A stretch of 64,000 bases of DNA from BOG-994 sp049514215 (GCA_049514215.1 JBEKVI010000015.1:18189-82188); one strand, 5' to 3'; shown: positions 25,827-35,875, numbered from the stretch's first letter. Made by a program: numbers and translations. Notes: generated by a model from the letters alone, not told the origin.

Positions 25827-28598
25827 ATGAATTTGGACCTCTTTCGCGACCGCGTCTTGCACCTCCTTGGCGCCGAAAGTGACATTGGGCTTCGTCACTT
25901 CAAGCGGATTTTGCTCCTCGAGCACTTCCGCTTTGCCGATGTCCCCAAGACCGCACCGCCCAGCCTGGCCGACGAGCTTCTGAAGGCTTCGGCCCTGAGT
26001 CCCAAGGAGTTGATCGCCCGCTTGAACAGCCACGACGACGGGCTGACCGAGACCGAGGCCGAGGAAATTGCCGAGCGCCTCGGGCCCAACGAAGTCCGCA
26101 GCGAAAAGCCGATGCGCTGGTACGTCCATCTTTGGCACTGCTACAGCAATCCGTTCAACCTGCTTTTGACCGCCCTGGCGGTCGTGTCTTACCTGACCGA
26201 GGACATGCGGGCCACCATCGTCATCGGGATGATGGTCGTGCTCTCCACGGGTCTGCGCTTCGTCCAGGAAGCGCGCTCGAACCGGGCTGCCGAGCGCTTA
26301 AAGGAAATGGTCAGCACCAAGGCGACCGTGCTGCGCCGCGACCCCTCCCAGAACGCCGCGCCCGAGGCGAGCCGCTATTTCGGCATCGAACTGCACGTGC
26401 GCCCTGCGCGGCGGGTCGAGCTGCCCATCAAGCAGCTGGTTCCGGGCGACCAGGTGATCTTGGCCGCGGGCGACATGATTCCGGCCGACGTGCGGCTCCT
26501 TTTGGCCAAGGATCTTTTCGTAAGCCAGGCCGCTTTAACCGGGGAAGCGCTGCCTGCGGAGAAATACACCGTCCAGCGGGACCCCACTGTGCGCAATCCC
26601 TTAGAGCTCGACAACATCTGCTTCATGGGGACGAACGTCGTCAGCGGCTCGGCCACGGCGATCGTGGTCTCCACCGGCTCGCATACCTATTTTGGCGCGC
26701 TCGCCGAGCGCGTCACGACCGTGGATCGCACGACCACGGCGTTCCAGGCCGGCATCAACAAGGTCAGCTGGCTCCTCATCCGTTTCATGTTCGTCATGAC
26801 CCCTGTGGTGTTTTTGCTAAACGGATTCACCAAGCACGACTGGCTCGATGCGTTTCTGTTTGCGATTTCGGTTGCCGTTGGACTCACGCCCGAGATGCTG
26901 CCCATGATCGTGACCTCGACGCTCGCCAAAGGCGCGGTCATCCTGTCGCGCAAGAAGGTCATCGTCAAAAGGCTCGACGCCATCCAGAACTTCGGCGCCA
27001 TGGACGTCTTGTGCACGGACAAGACAGGAACGCTCACCCAGGACAAGATTTTCCTCGAGCGGCATACCGACGCCACCGGCGAGGACTCTTCCTCGGTCCT
27101 CGAGTACGCCTATCTGAACAGCTACTATCAGACGGGTTTGAAGAACCTCCTCGATGTCGCCGTCCTTGAGCACGGCGAAATGAATCAGCGTCTTGGGGTG
27201 GTCCAGAACTACCGCAAGGTCGACGAGATCCCCTTCGACTTCGTCCGCCGCCGCATGTCGGTGATCGTGAGCGAGCGCGAGGATCATCACGAACTGATCT
27301 GCAAGGGCGCCGTCGAGGAGATCCTTTCGGTGTGCACGAACGTCAAACAGGGCGACTCGATCGTACCGCTCACCGATGAACTCTTGGCGGAGATTCGCAC
27401 CATCACGGGCGATCTGAATCGGGAGGGTCTGCGGGTGGTGGCCGTCGCCGCCAAGGATCTGCCGCCGGTCAAGGAGAATTACTCCGTCGTCGACGAGGCT
27501 GGACTCACGCTCGTGGGGCACATCGCCTTTCTCGATCCCCCTAAGGAGTCGACCCGACCGGCCCTAAAGGCGCTGCGCGAGCACGGTGTCGCCGTCAAGA
27601 TTCTGACGGGCGATAACGAGCTCGTCACGGCCAAGATCTGCAAGGAAGTCGGACTACCGGTCTCCTCGATCATCCTGGGCACGGCCATCGAGCAGATGGA
27701 CGATGCCCAACTGTCCGAGGCGGCCGAAAGCGGCACCGTGTTTGCCAAGCTCACGCCCGCCCACAAGGAACGCGTGGTCCGGGCGCTGCACGCCCGCGGA
27801 CATGTGGTGGGCTTCATGGGCGACGGGATCAACGACGCTCCGGCGCTGCGCGCTGCCGATATCGGCATCTCGGTCGACAGCGCCGTGGACATCGCCAAGG
27901 AGGCGGCCGACCTGATTCTTCTCGAAAAAAGTCTCATGATCCTCGAGGAGGGCGTGCTCGAGGGACGAAAGACTTTTGCGAACATGCTCAAGTACACCAA
28001 GATGACGGCCAGCTCGAACTTCGGCAATGTCTTCTCGGTTCTCATCGCCTCCGCGTTTTTGCCTTTCCTACCGATGCTGCCCATGCAGTTGCTGGTTCAA
28101 AACCTGCTTTACGACATCTCCCAAATCGCCATCCCGTTTGACAACGTCGACCCGGAATTCCTCGCCAAACCGCAGAACTGGAAGCCCGACGATATTGGCC
28201 GTTTCATGGTCTACTTCGGTCCGATCAGCTCGATTTTCGATGTCGCCACGTTCCTGCTCATGTGGTTCGTCTTCAAAGCCGATGCCGTCGAGCACCAGAC
28301 GCTGTTCCAGTCCGGCTGGTTCGTCGAGGGCCTGTTATCGCAGACCCTCATCGTTCACATGATCCGCACCCGCAAGATTCCCTTCTTGCAGAGCATCGCG
28401 GGCTGGCCGCTTCTGATCATGACCGGGCTCATCATGGTCGTGGGGATCACCATCCCCATGTCACCGCTCGCGGGCTACTTCAAGATGGAAGCGCTGCCCT
28501 TGTCCTACTTCCCGTGGCTTGTCGTGATTCTGCTGGCCTATATGGTTCTGACGCAAAGCGTGAAAGGCTTCTATGCGCGGCGCTTTGGCTGGCAATAG
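25827..28598 (+). CDS. mgtA: Magnesium-importing P-type ATPase
   Basis: 923 residues, P3B-type ATPase of the inner membrane that brings Mg2+ into the cell. Visible parts: the cytosolic N-terminus with LTETEAEEIAERLGPNEV, actuator SQAALTGEALPAEKY, phosphorylation site D398 in CTDKTGTLTQDK, hinge GDGINDAPALRAADIGISV, and C-terminal membrane helices. Length and motifs match MgtA/MgtB. ATG 25827 follows AAGGAA. mgtC follows after 12 bases, so the pair is probably one transcript. The long leader suggests control at the mRNA level by Mg2+, as in enteric bacteria. Confidence 0.95.
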   Translation: MNLDLFRDRVLHLLGAESDIGLRHFKRILLLEHFRFADVPKTAPPSLADELLKASALSPKELIARLNSHDDGLTETEAEEIAERLGPNEVRSEKPMRWYVHLWHCYSNPFNLLLTALAVVSYLTEDMRATIVIGMMVVLSTGLRFVQEARSNRAAERLKEMVSTKATVLRRDPSQNAAPEASRYFGIELHVRPARRVELPIKQLVPGDQVILAAGDMIPADVRLLLAKDLFVSQAALTGEALPAEKYTVQRDPTVRNPLELDNICFMGTNVVSGSATAIVVSTGSHTYFGALAERVTTVDRTTTAFQAGINKVSWLLIRFMFVMTPVVFLLNGFTKHDWLDAFLFAISVAVGLTPEMLPMIVTSTLAKGAVILSRKKVIVKRLDAIQNFGAMDVLCTDKTGTLTQDKIFLERHTDATGEDSSSVLEYAYLNSYYQTGLKNLLDVAVLEHGEMNQRLGVVQNYRKVDEIPFDFVRRRMSVIVSEREDHHELICKGAVEEILSVCTNVKQGDSIVPLTDELLAEIRTITGDLNREGLRVVAVAAKDLPPVKENYSVVDEAGLTLVGHIAFLDPPKESTRPALKALREHGVAVKILTGDNELVTAKICKEVGLPVSSIILGTAIEQMDDAQLSEAAESGTVFAKLTPAHKERVVRALHARGHVVGFMGDGINDAPALRAADIGISVDSAVDIAKEAADLILLEKSLMILEEGVLEGRKTFANMLKYTKMTASSNFGNVFSVLIASAFLPFLPMLPMQLLVQNLLYDISQIAIPFDNVDPEFLAKPQNWKPDDIGRFMVYFGPISSIFDVATFLLMWFVFKADAVEHQTLFQSGWFVEGLLSQTLIVHMIRTRKIPFLQSIAGWPLLIMTGLIMVVGITIPMSPLAGYFKMEALPLSYFPWLVVILLAYMVLTQSVKGFYARRFGWQ

Positions 28599-28610
28599 CA
28601 ATCCGAGCCG

Positions 28611-29327
28611 ATGGAGGCCTTCTTCAATTTCGAGCCGACCCTGGCGTTTCACACGCTGGTTCAGCTGGCCGTGGCCTTCACGCTCGGATCGGCGATCGGT
28701 CTGGAGCGCCAGTATCGGCAGAGGACAGCGGGATTACGCACCAACGCCCTGGTGGCCGTGGGTGCGGCCGTGTTCGTCGATCTCGGCAATCGACTCCTGG
28801 GACACGAGGGAGCAGCGCATGTCGTCGCCTATGTGGTCTCCGGGGTCGGGTTTTTGGGGGCCGGCGCGATCATGCGCGAAGAAGGCAACGTCCGCGGCTT
28901 AAATACCGCAGCGACCCTTTGGGGATCGGCCGCGGTGGGCGCGTGCGCGGGCGCAAATTTGATCTTCGAAGCGGTGCTAGCCGCAGTCTTCGTGCTCCTG
29001 GCCAATACGCTTTTGCGCCCAGTCGTCAACGCCATGAACCGCAGGCCCTTGGACGACGTCTCGACGGAGGCGACCTACCAGGTGTTCGTCGTCGCCTCGC
29101 ACGCGCTTCAGGCCGAGGCGCGCGAAGCCTTGAGCGATGTCCTGGAGAAGGCCCAACTGCCGGTGCGCGAGCTCGAGATCGAACCCTTTGGCGCTGACGA
29201 GATCGAGATTTGCGCAACGCTTCTGCCGACCTCTTTGGACACGGCCGAACTCGAAAGACGGGTCGCCGAACTTGCGACGCGACCGGAAGTCAGCCAAGCG
29301 TATTGGAATTCCACCACGCAGGATTAG
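28611..29327 (+). CDS. mgtC: MgtC/SapB family membrane protein
   Basis: 238 residues. The N-terminal half has about four to five membrane segments, with the family signature GSAIGLERQYRQRTAGLRTN, VVSGVGFLGAGAIMRE and GLNTAATLW. The C-terminal soluble half (from about 150) resembles an ACT-like domain. In pathogens MgtC is needed for growth at low Mg2+ and lowers F-ATPase activity; it is not itself a proven transporter. Placement right after mgtA fits a low-Mg2+ regulon. Confidence 0.9.
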   Translation: MEAFFNFEPTLAFHTLVQLAVAFTLGSAIGLERQYRQRTAGLRTNALVAVGAAVFVDLGNRLLGHEGAAHVVAYVVSGVGFLGAGAIMREEGNVRGLNTAATLWGSAAVGACAGANLIFEAVLAAVFVLLANTLLRPVVNAMNRRPLDDVSTEATYQVFVVASHALQAEAREALSDVLEKAQLPVRELEIEPFGADEIEICATLLPTSLDTAELERRVAELATRPEVSQAYWNSTTQD

Positions 29328-29441
29328 GAGCGCTGCGCGCTTGGGACGCCGGTTTTGTCGCTCCAGGTCTTTCGCTTTCGGTGGCGCCAAGTCCTGCTGC
29401 GCCGGCACGGCTGCGGTCCCAAGGAGTACACTCGGCTGACC

Positions 29442-30443
29442 ATGACCGACCCAGAACAACTCGAGCACGCTCACGACCATGCGCATGAGCATGAGCACGG
29501 TCACGCGCACGGTCACCACCACTTTTCTCCGTCCGACTGGGCCGGACTGCGCCCGGCCTTTGCCATCGGTATTGCACTTAATCTCGCCTTCGTGGGTCTT
29601 GAGGTCGCCTTCGGGCTGTCGTCCCACTCGCTCGCCCTGGTGGCCGATGCCGGACACAACTTCGGCGATGTGATTTGTCTCATTCTTGGCGGGGGCGCGG
29701 TGATGCTGGCGCAGCGCAGCCCTTCTCCTCAATTCACCTACGGCCTACGCGGCTCAACGATTCTTGCGGCACTGGGCAATTCGGTCATCCTCTTGGTCGT
29801 GACGGGCGGCATCATCTGGGCTTCCGTCGACCGCTTGCGCGCTTTGACTCCGGTCGCGGCCGACACCGTGATTGCAGTGGCCGCGCTTGGCGTCGTGATC
29901 AACGGTGCCACGGCGTTTTTCTTCGCATCGGCACGACACCAGGATCTGAACGCGCGCGGCGCTTATCTGCACATGGCGGGGGACGCTGCGGTGTCCCTGG
30001 GCGTCATCGCCGCAGCGCTCGTCATGCACTACACGGGTTGGATCTGGCTCGATCCTGTGGTGAGCATCGTCATCGCGCTGGTCATCCTCTACAGCACCTG
30101 GGATTTGCTTCGGCAATCGCTCAGGCTCGCCGTCCAGGCGGTTCCGGCAAGCATCGACCCTGGAGCGGTACGCCAATTCCTCGAGTCGCAAAAAGGCGTC
30201 ATACAAACGCATGACCTCCACATCTGGGCCATGAGCACCACCGAGACGGCGATGACGGCTCATATCGTGATGCCCGCCGGGCACCCGGGGGACCACTTCT
30301 TAGACGACGTCGCCCGCGAACTGGATCGACGCTTTAAGGTCGGACATGTCACCTTGCAGGTTGAAACCGGTGAAGGCGGACAGGTGTGCTGCGCGCTCGC
30401 GTGCGAGGAGATGAGTTCGTCAGCTTCGATGCACTCGATCTAG
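29442..30443 (+). CDS. CDF-family divalent metal exporter (CzcD/ZitB-like)
   Basis: 333 residues. The start is unusually His-rich (HAHDHAHEHEHGHAHGHHH, residues 9-27), followed by six membrane helices. The transport site is formed by DAGHNFGD (D69, H72, D76) and a second HMAGD, the HxxxD pairs typical of Zn2+-preferring members. A cytosolic domain ends the protein. It probably exports Zn2+ (perhaps Co/Cd) in exchange for protons. ATG 29442 is chosen because the upstream extension lacks family character. The last 24 bases overlap the convergent EamA gene. Confidence 0.92.
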   Translation: MTDPEQLEHAHDHAHEHEHGHAHGHHHFSPSDWAGLRPAFAIGIALNLAFVGLEVAFGLSSHSLALVADAGHNFGDVICLILGGGAVMLAQRSPSPQFTYGLRGSTILAALGNSVILLVVTGGIIWASVDRLRALTPVAADTVIAVAALGVVINGATAFFFASARHQDLNARGAYLHMAGDAAVSLGVIAAALVMHYTGWIWLDPVVSIVIALVILYSTWDLLRQSLRLAVQAVPASIDPGAVRQFLESQKGVIQTHDLHIWAMSTTETAMTAHIVMPAGHPGDHFLDDVARELDRRFKVGHVTLQVETGEGGQVCCALACEEMSSSASMHSI

Positions 30444-31352
30444 CGGCGCTCTCGAGGCAGGCTTGAAAAACCCCGCGCGCGTAACGAGAATGATGCCAAG
30501 GAAGGCGCACACGAAAGCCACGAGATGGGCGATCCCCAGTCGTTCGTTTAAGAAAAGAACACCGATGGCGGCCGAGGCGATCGGAAGCGCGATCGTAAAG
30601 ACGCCCGCCCGATTCGCAGGCACCGTCTTTAGGCCGGAAAGCCACAACCAAGGCGAGATCACGCTCGCCGCAAACGCGTAGAGCACCACCAGGCCCCACA
30701 CCTCGGGCGAGACGTTCGCGAAGGCAAAGGAGCGGGCCTGCGCAAGCCCCAAAGGCAGCATCAGGACAAAGCCCACGAGATTCATCCACGCCGAGATCTG
30801 AAACGGTCCGAGGTGAGCCGTAGTCAGGCGCTTGCCCACCACGACAAAAATCGCCTCGCAGGCGATCGCCCCGACCATGAGCAGATTGCCCGCCACCCGC
30901 CCGAAGTCCTCGGCAATGCCGGTTTCGTGCACGGTCAAAAAACCGATGCCGATCACGGCCAGAACGATCGCAAGTCCTCCGGCCAGATCCATCCTCTCCC
31001 GAAGCAGCACGACCGAAAACAGCGCGACGACCGCAGGCAGCGTGCTTAAGATGAGCCCCGCTGCAGCCGCTGACGTGCGGGCGACTCCGGAGAGCATGCA
31101 AATGGAGAAGAGGAAATTGCCAAAGAACGACAGCAGAAAAAGCGTGCTCATCTGACCGCGCAGGAGAGCCCTTCCCCCCTTGGGGAAGGTCCAAGGCAGC
31201 ATCATGAGGGCGGCCAAGCCAAAGCGTAACGCGGCCAGGACGAATACCGGCACGCTCTCCAAGATGACCTTGGAGAAGGCCACGTAGACACCTACCACCG
31301 TCATCGCCAGGTATAACAGCACGTAGGCCTTCAGGCTTGGCGCCGCCCTCAC
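30420..31352 (-). CDS. EamA/DMT-family transporter
   Basis: 310 residues with ten predicted membrane helices in two EamA repeats (about 10-145 and 155-300); the second ends with NRAGVFTIALPIASAAIGVL and LNERLG. DMT proteins export amino acids, nucleobases or other metabolites; the substrate here is unknown. The GTG at 31350-31352 overlaps the mtgA stop as GTGA, so the gene is coupled to mtgA and probably belongs to the tonB-aroE-mtgA transcript. An overlapping 404-codon frame on the same strand (30349-31563) is a shadow. Confidence 0.88.
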   Translation of the reverse strand: MRAAPSLKAYVLLYLAMTVVGVYVAFSKVILESVPVFVLAALRFGLAALMMLPWTFPKGGRALLRGQMSTLFLLSFFGNFLFSICMLSGVARTSAAAAGLILSTLPAVVALFSVVLLRERMDLAGGLAIVLAVIGIGFLTVHETGIAEDFGRVAGNLLMVGAIACEAIFVVVGKRLTTAHLGPFQISAWMNLVGFVLMLPLGLAQARSFAFANVSPEVWGLVVLYAFAASVISPWLWLSGLKTVPANRAGVFTIALPIASAAIGVLFLNERLGIAHLVAFVCAFLGIILVTRAGFFKPASRAPLDRVHRS

Positions 31353-32044
31353 GGCAATTCGACGTCGGGCATCCAGCGCAGGATTGTGTTCGATCGGCGC
31401 GCGAGGTAGCTGGAATTGCGGTTGCGATCGAAAACACGCGGGTTCGGAAGCATGACCGCAAGTCGCGCGGCCTGCTCGGAGGACAGCTGCGCAGCGCTGA
31501 CTCCATAATAGTGTTCAGCCGCAGCTTCCGCGCCGAAGACGCCGTTGCCCCATTCGACCACATTCAAGTAGATCTCCAGGATCCGTTCCTTCGACATCCA
31601 GAATTCGAGCATGTAGGCGATGACAAGCTCCTGGGCCTTTCGAAGGTAACTGCGCTCACCAGAGAGAAACAGGTTCTTGGCGAGCTGCTGGGTGATCGTC
31701 GAGCCACCTTTGATCTTCTTGCCCCTTTTCTGGTTGTTCTCATAGGCCTTCTCGATCGCGTCCCAGTCCACTCCGTTGTGCTCGGTGAAGCTCGCATCCT
31801 CGGAGGTGATGACCGCGCGTTTCAGATTGTCCGAAATCGCGCGGTACGGGACCCAATGGTGGGAGAGCTCGGCGTTGGGCGATTTTTCACGCAACTCCGA
31901 TAGGGCCTCGCGCATGAAGCTTGTCGTCTCCGGATTGTGGTCCCTCCACCAGCCGATCATCCCGAAAAAATAGATCTGAAGCGCAATGACGAATCCGACC
32001 AAAGCGAGGATCAGCCATGCACACCACTTCAGGATGCGCCCCAT
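31349..32044 (-). CDS. mtgA: Monofunctional biosynthetic peptidoglycan transglycosylase
   Basis: Polymerises lipid II into glycan strands in the periplasm while anchored in the inner membrane. 231 residues: an N-terminal membrane helix (about 7-30), then a GT51 domain with catalytic E82 in ITSEDASFTEHNG, KGGSTITQQLAKNLFLS, ERILEIYLNVVEWG and FGAEAAAEHYYG. No penicillin-binding domain follows. Its ATG shares one base with the aroE stop (TAATG). Confidence 0.96.
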   Translation of the reverse strand: MGRILKWCAWLILALVGFVIALQIYFFGMIGWWRDHNPETTSFMREALSELREKSPNAELSHHWVPYRAISDNLKRAVITSEDASFTEHNGVDWDAIEKAYENNQKRGKKIKGGSTITQQLAKNLFLSGERSYLRKAQELVIAYMLEFWMSKERILEIYLNVVEWGNGVFGAEAAAEHYYGVSAAQLSSEQAARLAVMLPNPRVFDRNRNSSYLARRSNTILRWMPDVELP

Positions 32045-32907
32045 TACGAGGGGGACAGCGCCTTGCGCAGTTCAAGGAGCACCGGTTGCGATTGCGGCAA
32101 GATGCCGCGCCACAGGAAAAACGAGAGCGCCGCCTGCTCGACGAGCATGCCCAAACCATCTGAAGTGAGCGTGGCGCCCTGCGCGCGCGCAGCGCGAAGA
32201 AACGGGGTCGAGGACTCTGCGGGACCCTCCCCATAGGCCAGGTCGTAGACCAGGCTCGCTGCCTTCACGAGCGCTCCCGGAAGACCGAGGGTCGCCCCCT
32301 GATGGCCAGCCGAGGTCGCGTTGAGGATCACATCGAAGCGTTCGTCTTCGAGGTCGTCCAAGCCCAACGCGCGCAGTTTGCTTGCAGGTCCCAGGTAGAC
32401 GTGCGCAAGTGCGCGCGCCTTGGCTTGGTCGCGGTTGGCGATGGCGACCAGTGTGGGAGCCGAATCCAAGAGCGGTCCCAACACCCCGCGCGCCGCACCG
32501 CCTGCACCCAAGAGGAGCACCCGGGCATCTTGCATCGCGAAGCCATGCAGATGGCCTAGGCGCTCCAGGTCCGCCATGAGGCCCGCGCCGTCGGTGTTGT
32601 CCCCCAGAATGACGCCAGCGTCGAACCGAAGCGTGTTCACGGCTCCGGCCACGCGGGCCCTCTCCGTGGTCTGTGTCGCCAGGGCGTGGGCTTCGAGCTT
32701 GAAAGGCAGCGTGACGTTTAGACCCTTGCCGCCTTGGGCCATGAAAGCCGCCACGGTCTCGCGAAATCCCGAAAGCGGCGCGAGGACCCGTTCATAGGTC
32801 AACCTCTCGTGGGTTTGCTCGGCGAACAGGGCGTGGATCAAGGGGGACTTGCTGTGGGCCACCGGATTTCCGACCACGCCATAGCGATCCGGTGCCGCCG
32901 GGTTCAC
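32044..32907 (-). CDS. aroE: Shikimate dehydrogenase (NADP+)
   Basis: Reduces 3-dehydroshikimate to shikimate. 287 residues: substrate part with GNPVAHSKSPLIH, catalytic K70 (LNVTLPFK) and D106 (GDNTDGAG); NADP loop LLLGAGGAARGV; NATSAG. The start is a GTG at 32905-32907, 12 bases after tonB. With aroQ (about 10 kb away) it is one of two shikimate-pathway genes in the window. Confidence 0.96.
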   Translation of the reverse strand: MNPAAPDRYGVVGNPVAHSKSPLIHALFAEQTHERLTYERVLAPLSGFRETVAAFMAQGGKGLNVTLPFKLEAHALATQTTERARVAGAVNTLRFDAGVILGDNTDGAGLMADLERLGHLHGFAMQDARVLLLGAGGAARGVLGPLLDSAPTLVAIANRDQAKARALAHVYLGPASKLRALGLDDLEDERFDVILNATSAGHQGATLGLPGALVKAASLVYDLAYGEGPAESSTPFLRAARAQGATLTSDGLGMLVEQAALSFFLWRGILPQSQPVLLELRKALSPS

Positions 32908-32919
32908 GGAAGCGTTCGC

Positions 32920-33804
32920 CTAGTGCTTTTCGAAGGCCGCGGCAAACCCGTCGCCCTTGGTATAGGAGAACTTCACGATCAGTTCGTAGACCGTGAAGTC
33001 CTTGCGCATGGCCTCGTCAAACGGCGCGAATGGCGCTGCCATCTTGATGGTCGCCTTGGCCGCACGGTCGAGCACCTTAAAGCCCGAACTTTGCATGATG
33101 TTGATCTCATCGTTATAGATCGAGCCGTCCTGGTTCAGCGAGACCGAAAGGATCAGGTCGCCGTAGATCTTCCCGCGCGCCTCGGGCGGATAGTTGACGT
33201 TGCCATAGCGTTCCACGCGATCGATCCACTGGGTGTAATACATGGCGTAGCTGGCATAGCGCGTACTGGGTCCGATCTGGACGCGGTGCGGGCGCGCGTT
33301 GTAGTCGCTGATCTCCTTGCGTACCTCGGCTTCCATGCGCGTGATCTGCGCGCGCGTCTGGCCGGGATCACTCGCGTCGGACGTCTGGCTTAATTCATCG
33401 ACCTGGCTCGGCTGCGGATTAACCGAGCGCGGCGACTCCTTGAGCTGCGAGAGGAGCTGCTGCTGCTTGGCTTCGAGGGCTGCGACCTGTCCATGCGAAG
33501 GATCAACGGTCTCGCCGTCGGAGGCCTGCGGACTGCTCGGCAAGAAAGACGAGGCGCGGCCTTTATCGTGCGTTCCTCCCCCGTTGGAATCGACCTGGGC
33601 TAAGGCCGTCGCATTGACCGGGCGTGTGCCTTTCTTGTTGACGATGATGACGTCGAGCTTCTCATCGCTCGACTTGAAGCGGAATGTGTCAGGCGAGGTG
33701 AAATGCACCATCAAGATGAGTGCGTGCAGACCGATCGAAAAAGCGATCGCGGCAAAGAGCAGGCGATCGCCTTGCGATGGCACGGGCGGATTGGCGATAT
33801 TCAC
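32920..33804 (-). CDS. TonB-type energy transducer
   Basis: 294 residues: one N-terminal membrane anchor (about 14-34) containing a His (SIGLHALILMVHF), as in TonB. A Gln/Ser-rich periplasmic spacer with a coiled-coil stretch (EAKQQQLLSQLKES) follows, then a C-terminal domain ending near YPPEARGKIYGDLILSVSLN. The spacer is not the classical Pro-Lys type. It would pass proton-motive energy from an ExbB/ExbD pair (not in the window) to outer-membrane receptors. Order rnb-tonB-aroE-mtgA is common in Burkholderiales, so the gene may serve a cell-envelope role rather than iron uptake alone. Confidence 0.83.
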   Translation of the reverse strand: MNIANPPVPSQGDRLLFAAIAFSIGLHALILMVHFTSPDTFRFKSSDEKLDVIIVNKKGTRPVNATALAQVDSNGGGTHDKGRASSFLPSSPQASDGETVDPSHGQVAALEAKQQQLLSQLKESPRSVNPQPSQVDELSQTSDASDPGQTRAQITRMEAEVRKEISDYNARPHRVQIGPSTRYASYAMYYTQWIDRVERYGNVNYPPEARGKIYGDLILSVSLNQDGSIYNDEINIMQSSGFKVLDRAAKATIKMAAPFAPFDEAMRKDFTVYELIVKFSYTKGDGFAAAFEKH

Positions 33805-33869
33805 GCAACTGCTCTGAACACAGCCACAAGAGGCTTCACAGGATCATGGGTTACCGGGAACACCACGGA

Positions 33870-33875
33870 ATTGTA
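33870..33875 (-). promoter_or_regulatory. Putative -10 box for tonB-aroE-mtgA
   Basis: Minus-strand TACAAT about 65 bases before the tonB ATG, in the 112-bp gap after the exonuclease gene. No good -35 box is seen. Confidence 0.35.
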
Positions 33876-33916
33876 CGCAAATTCTTCGCGGGCGAACCAG
33901 CGCTGTGGCGCGTTGG

Positions 33917-35875
33917 TCACGGCGCCGGGTCGCTCTCGCTTTGCGATCCGTCCTCGAGCGCTTCGGCTAAGGCCGGATCGGCCAGGCTCGGATCGTCGAC
34001 TTCCTCGATGATCGCCAGAACCCGGCATTCCAGATGCAAATCGACCAGGTCCGTCTTGATCAGTTCGACCTCGATACGCGTTCCGCGGGCCAGCGCGGGC
34101 AGCCCCGGAGCCCGGAACTGCAGAGGAATCTCGGCCAGATGAACCCAGTCCTCGCGCACCACGAGCGCTTCCGTAACCCTAAGTTGCTCTTGCTCCACCC
34201 AGCGCAGACACCAGTAGCGCTCCATGGTCGCCTGGAACTCCGCGTAGGCGGCGTAGGCCGCATCGAATCCGGAAATGACGGCAAACAGTTCCGCATCTTT
34301 TGGCGCGAACGCGGGGGCCTCGTTACGCAAACACGCGATCAGCTGCCATTGGTTTACGAGATCGACGTAGCGCCGCAGGGGCGACGTGCACCAGGCGTAT
34401 TGGGCCACGCCCAATCCCTGGTGGGGCGCCGCATGCGCCACCATGCGCACGCGGCCGGCCAGACCAAACCCCTGCTGCACGCGATAGATTCCGGGCACGC
34501 CGCGATCAGCTAGGAGTTTTCCCCAAGTGCTATTAGTAATTATCATGAGTTCGGCCACGATCTTGTCCAGCGGCGAGCCGCGCCGCCGCGCCTTGATCTC
34601 GATGTGTTCGTCCTCGCCGATATAAAAATTGTAGTCGGCGCGATTGGCCCCCTCGGGCTTTAATCCGGCGGCCACCCGGGCGGCCTGACGCTGCGCATGC
34701 AGACGTTGCGCGAAGCCCCACAAGACACCGATCTGTTTGTGACACGGATAGTCGCCACCCCCGTGCGCGAGGGCCTCCTCGGTCACGCGGTCTTCCAGTG
34801 TATTCAGACGCAGGTTGTGCGCAATCAGGATCCTCTCTAGGCAACTGGAACTGCCAAGGATCGCGAAATCGGCGGCGGCCACCTCGAGGTACAGGGAGAC
34901 CACCGGACAGATTTCCCCCTCGCGCAACGTGTGCGCCGCAACCACCGTCTCCGGTAGCATCGTGATCTTGTCGCCGGGCATGTACACCGTCGAATAGCGC
35001 TGCCTCGCCAATTCGTCGAGGGCGTCGCCGCGCGTGATGCTCAAACCCGGGGCGGCGATGTGCACCCCGATGCGCCAGCCGTTCGCGATTTCCTCCACCG
35101 AAAGCGCATCGTCAATCTCTGTAGTGGTGTGATCGTCGATGCTAAAGGCGCTCGTTGCAGCCAGAGGCAGGTCCACCTCGCGATCGGGCAGGACGACAGC
35201 GGGAAATCCGGTTCCTTGCGGAAAATGGGTGAACAGGAAGCGGCCGAGGTGCAAATCCCGCGGGGATTTCAGTCCGCCACAGGCCAGCATCAGCCGCGGC
35301 GGAGTGGTTCCCAGGGCCGAGCTGGCTTCCTCGAGAGCCTTGAACTCCACGCTATTGCGATCCGGCTTAAAGAGCAGTTCGGCCACGCGCGCCCGCAGCG
35401 CTTCGGGAAGCTGGTGGGCTTTGAGTTCTTCGACATAGGTCGCCTGCAGGATCGCGAGCTGCTTTTTCTTTTCGACCGAGGCCAGTGCCGCCTGTAGCGC
35501 CAAAGGAGGCGCCGCACGGTAGCGTCCCCGCCCTTTGCGATAAAAGTACATGGGGGCGCCGTGCAAGCGCATGAGCAAAGCCGTGCGCTCCACCGCGCTC
35601 GGAGCATGGCCGAAGTATTCGGTTGCGAGACTGGCGAAATCGAATTCCTCCTGCGGGGCGCATTCCCACAGGAAATCGAGGTCCATGCCCTCGGCAAGCG
35701 CCTGCGCTTCGCGCAACAGCGGAGCGGGAGCCGGATCTTTGAACTCCACGAGCACGTGCGTGGCCTTGACCTTGGCGCGCTTACCGCTGGCCGATTCGAC
35801 CTGGAAGGCTCCTCCCTGGTCCGAAAGGACCGTACCGGCCTTAAATCCGCCGTCTTCTTCATATAGAACATTCAT
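33917..35875 (-). CDS. RNase II-family 3'-5' exoribonuclease
   Basis: 652 residues. An N-terminal OB-like region (1-60) is followed by a helical part, then the RNB catalytic domain with AFSIDDHTTTEIDDALSVE carrying the Mg2+-binding Asp residues, and CTSPLRRYVDLVNQWQL. A C-terminal S1-like stretch follows (about 575-630). It is shorter than RNase R and differs from E. coli Rnb at the N-terminus, so I leave the symbol blank. The ATG at 35875 lies eight bases after a perfect TATAAT and has no Shine-Dalgarno sequence, so the mRNA may be leaderless. Confidence 0.92.
   Translation of the reverse strand: MNVLYEEDGGFKAGTVLSDQGGAFQVESASGKRAKVKATHVLVEFKDPAPAPLLREAQALAEGMDLDFLWECAPQEEFDFASLATEYFGHAPSAVERTALLMRLHGAPMYFYRKGRGRYRAAPPLALQAALASVEKKKQLAILQATYVEELKAHQLPEALRARVAELLFKPDRNSVEFKALEEASSALGTTPPRLMLACGGLKSPRDLHLGRFLFTHFPQGTGFPAVVLPDREVDLPLAATSAFSIDDHTTTEIDDALSVEEIANGWRIGVHIAAPGLSITRGDALDELARQRYSTVYMPGDKITMLPETVVAAHTLREGEICPVVSLYLEVAAADFAILGSSSCLERILIAHNLRLNTLEDRVTEEALAHGGGDYPCHKQIGVLWGFAQRLHAQRQAARVAAGLKPEGANRADYNFYIGEDEHIEIKARRRGSPLDKIVAELMIITNSTWGKLLADRGVPGIYRVQQGFGLAGRVRMVAHAAPHQGLGVAQYAWCTSPLRRYVDLVNQWQLIACLRNEAPAFAPKDAELFAVISGFDAAYAAYAEFQATMERYWCLRWVEQEQLRVTEALVVREDWVHLAEIPLQFRAPGLPALARGTRIEVELIKTDLVDLHLECRVLAIIEEVDDPSLADPALAEALEDGSQSESDPAP

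Noticed and set aside
25280..25885. 201-codon minus-strand ORF across the manC-mgtA gap
   Set aside because: It runs over the beginning of both neighbouring genes, has no recognisable features and no ribosome site.
28262..29197. 311-codon plus-strand frame across mgtA and mgtC
   Set aside because: Out-of-frame with two well-identified genes and without any recognisable domain.
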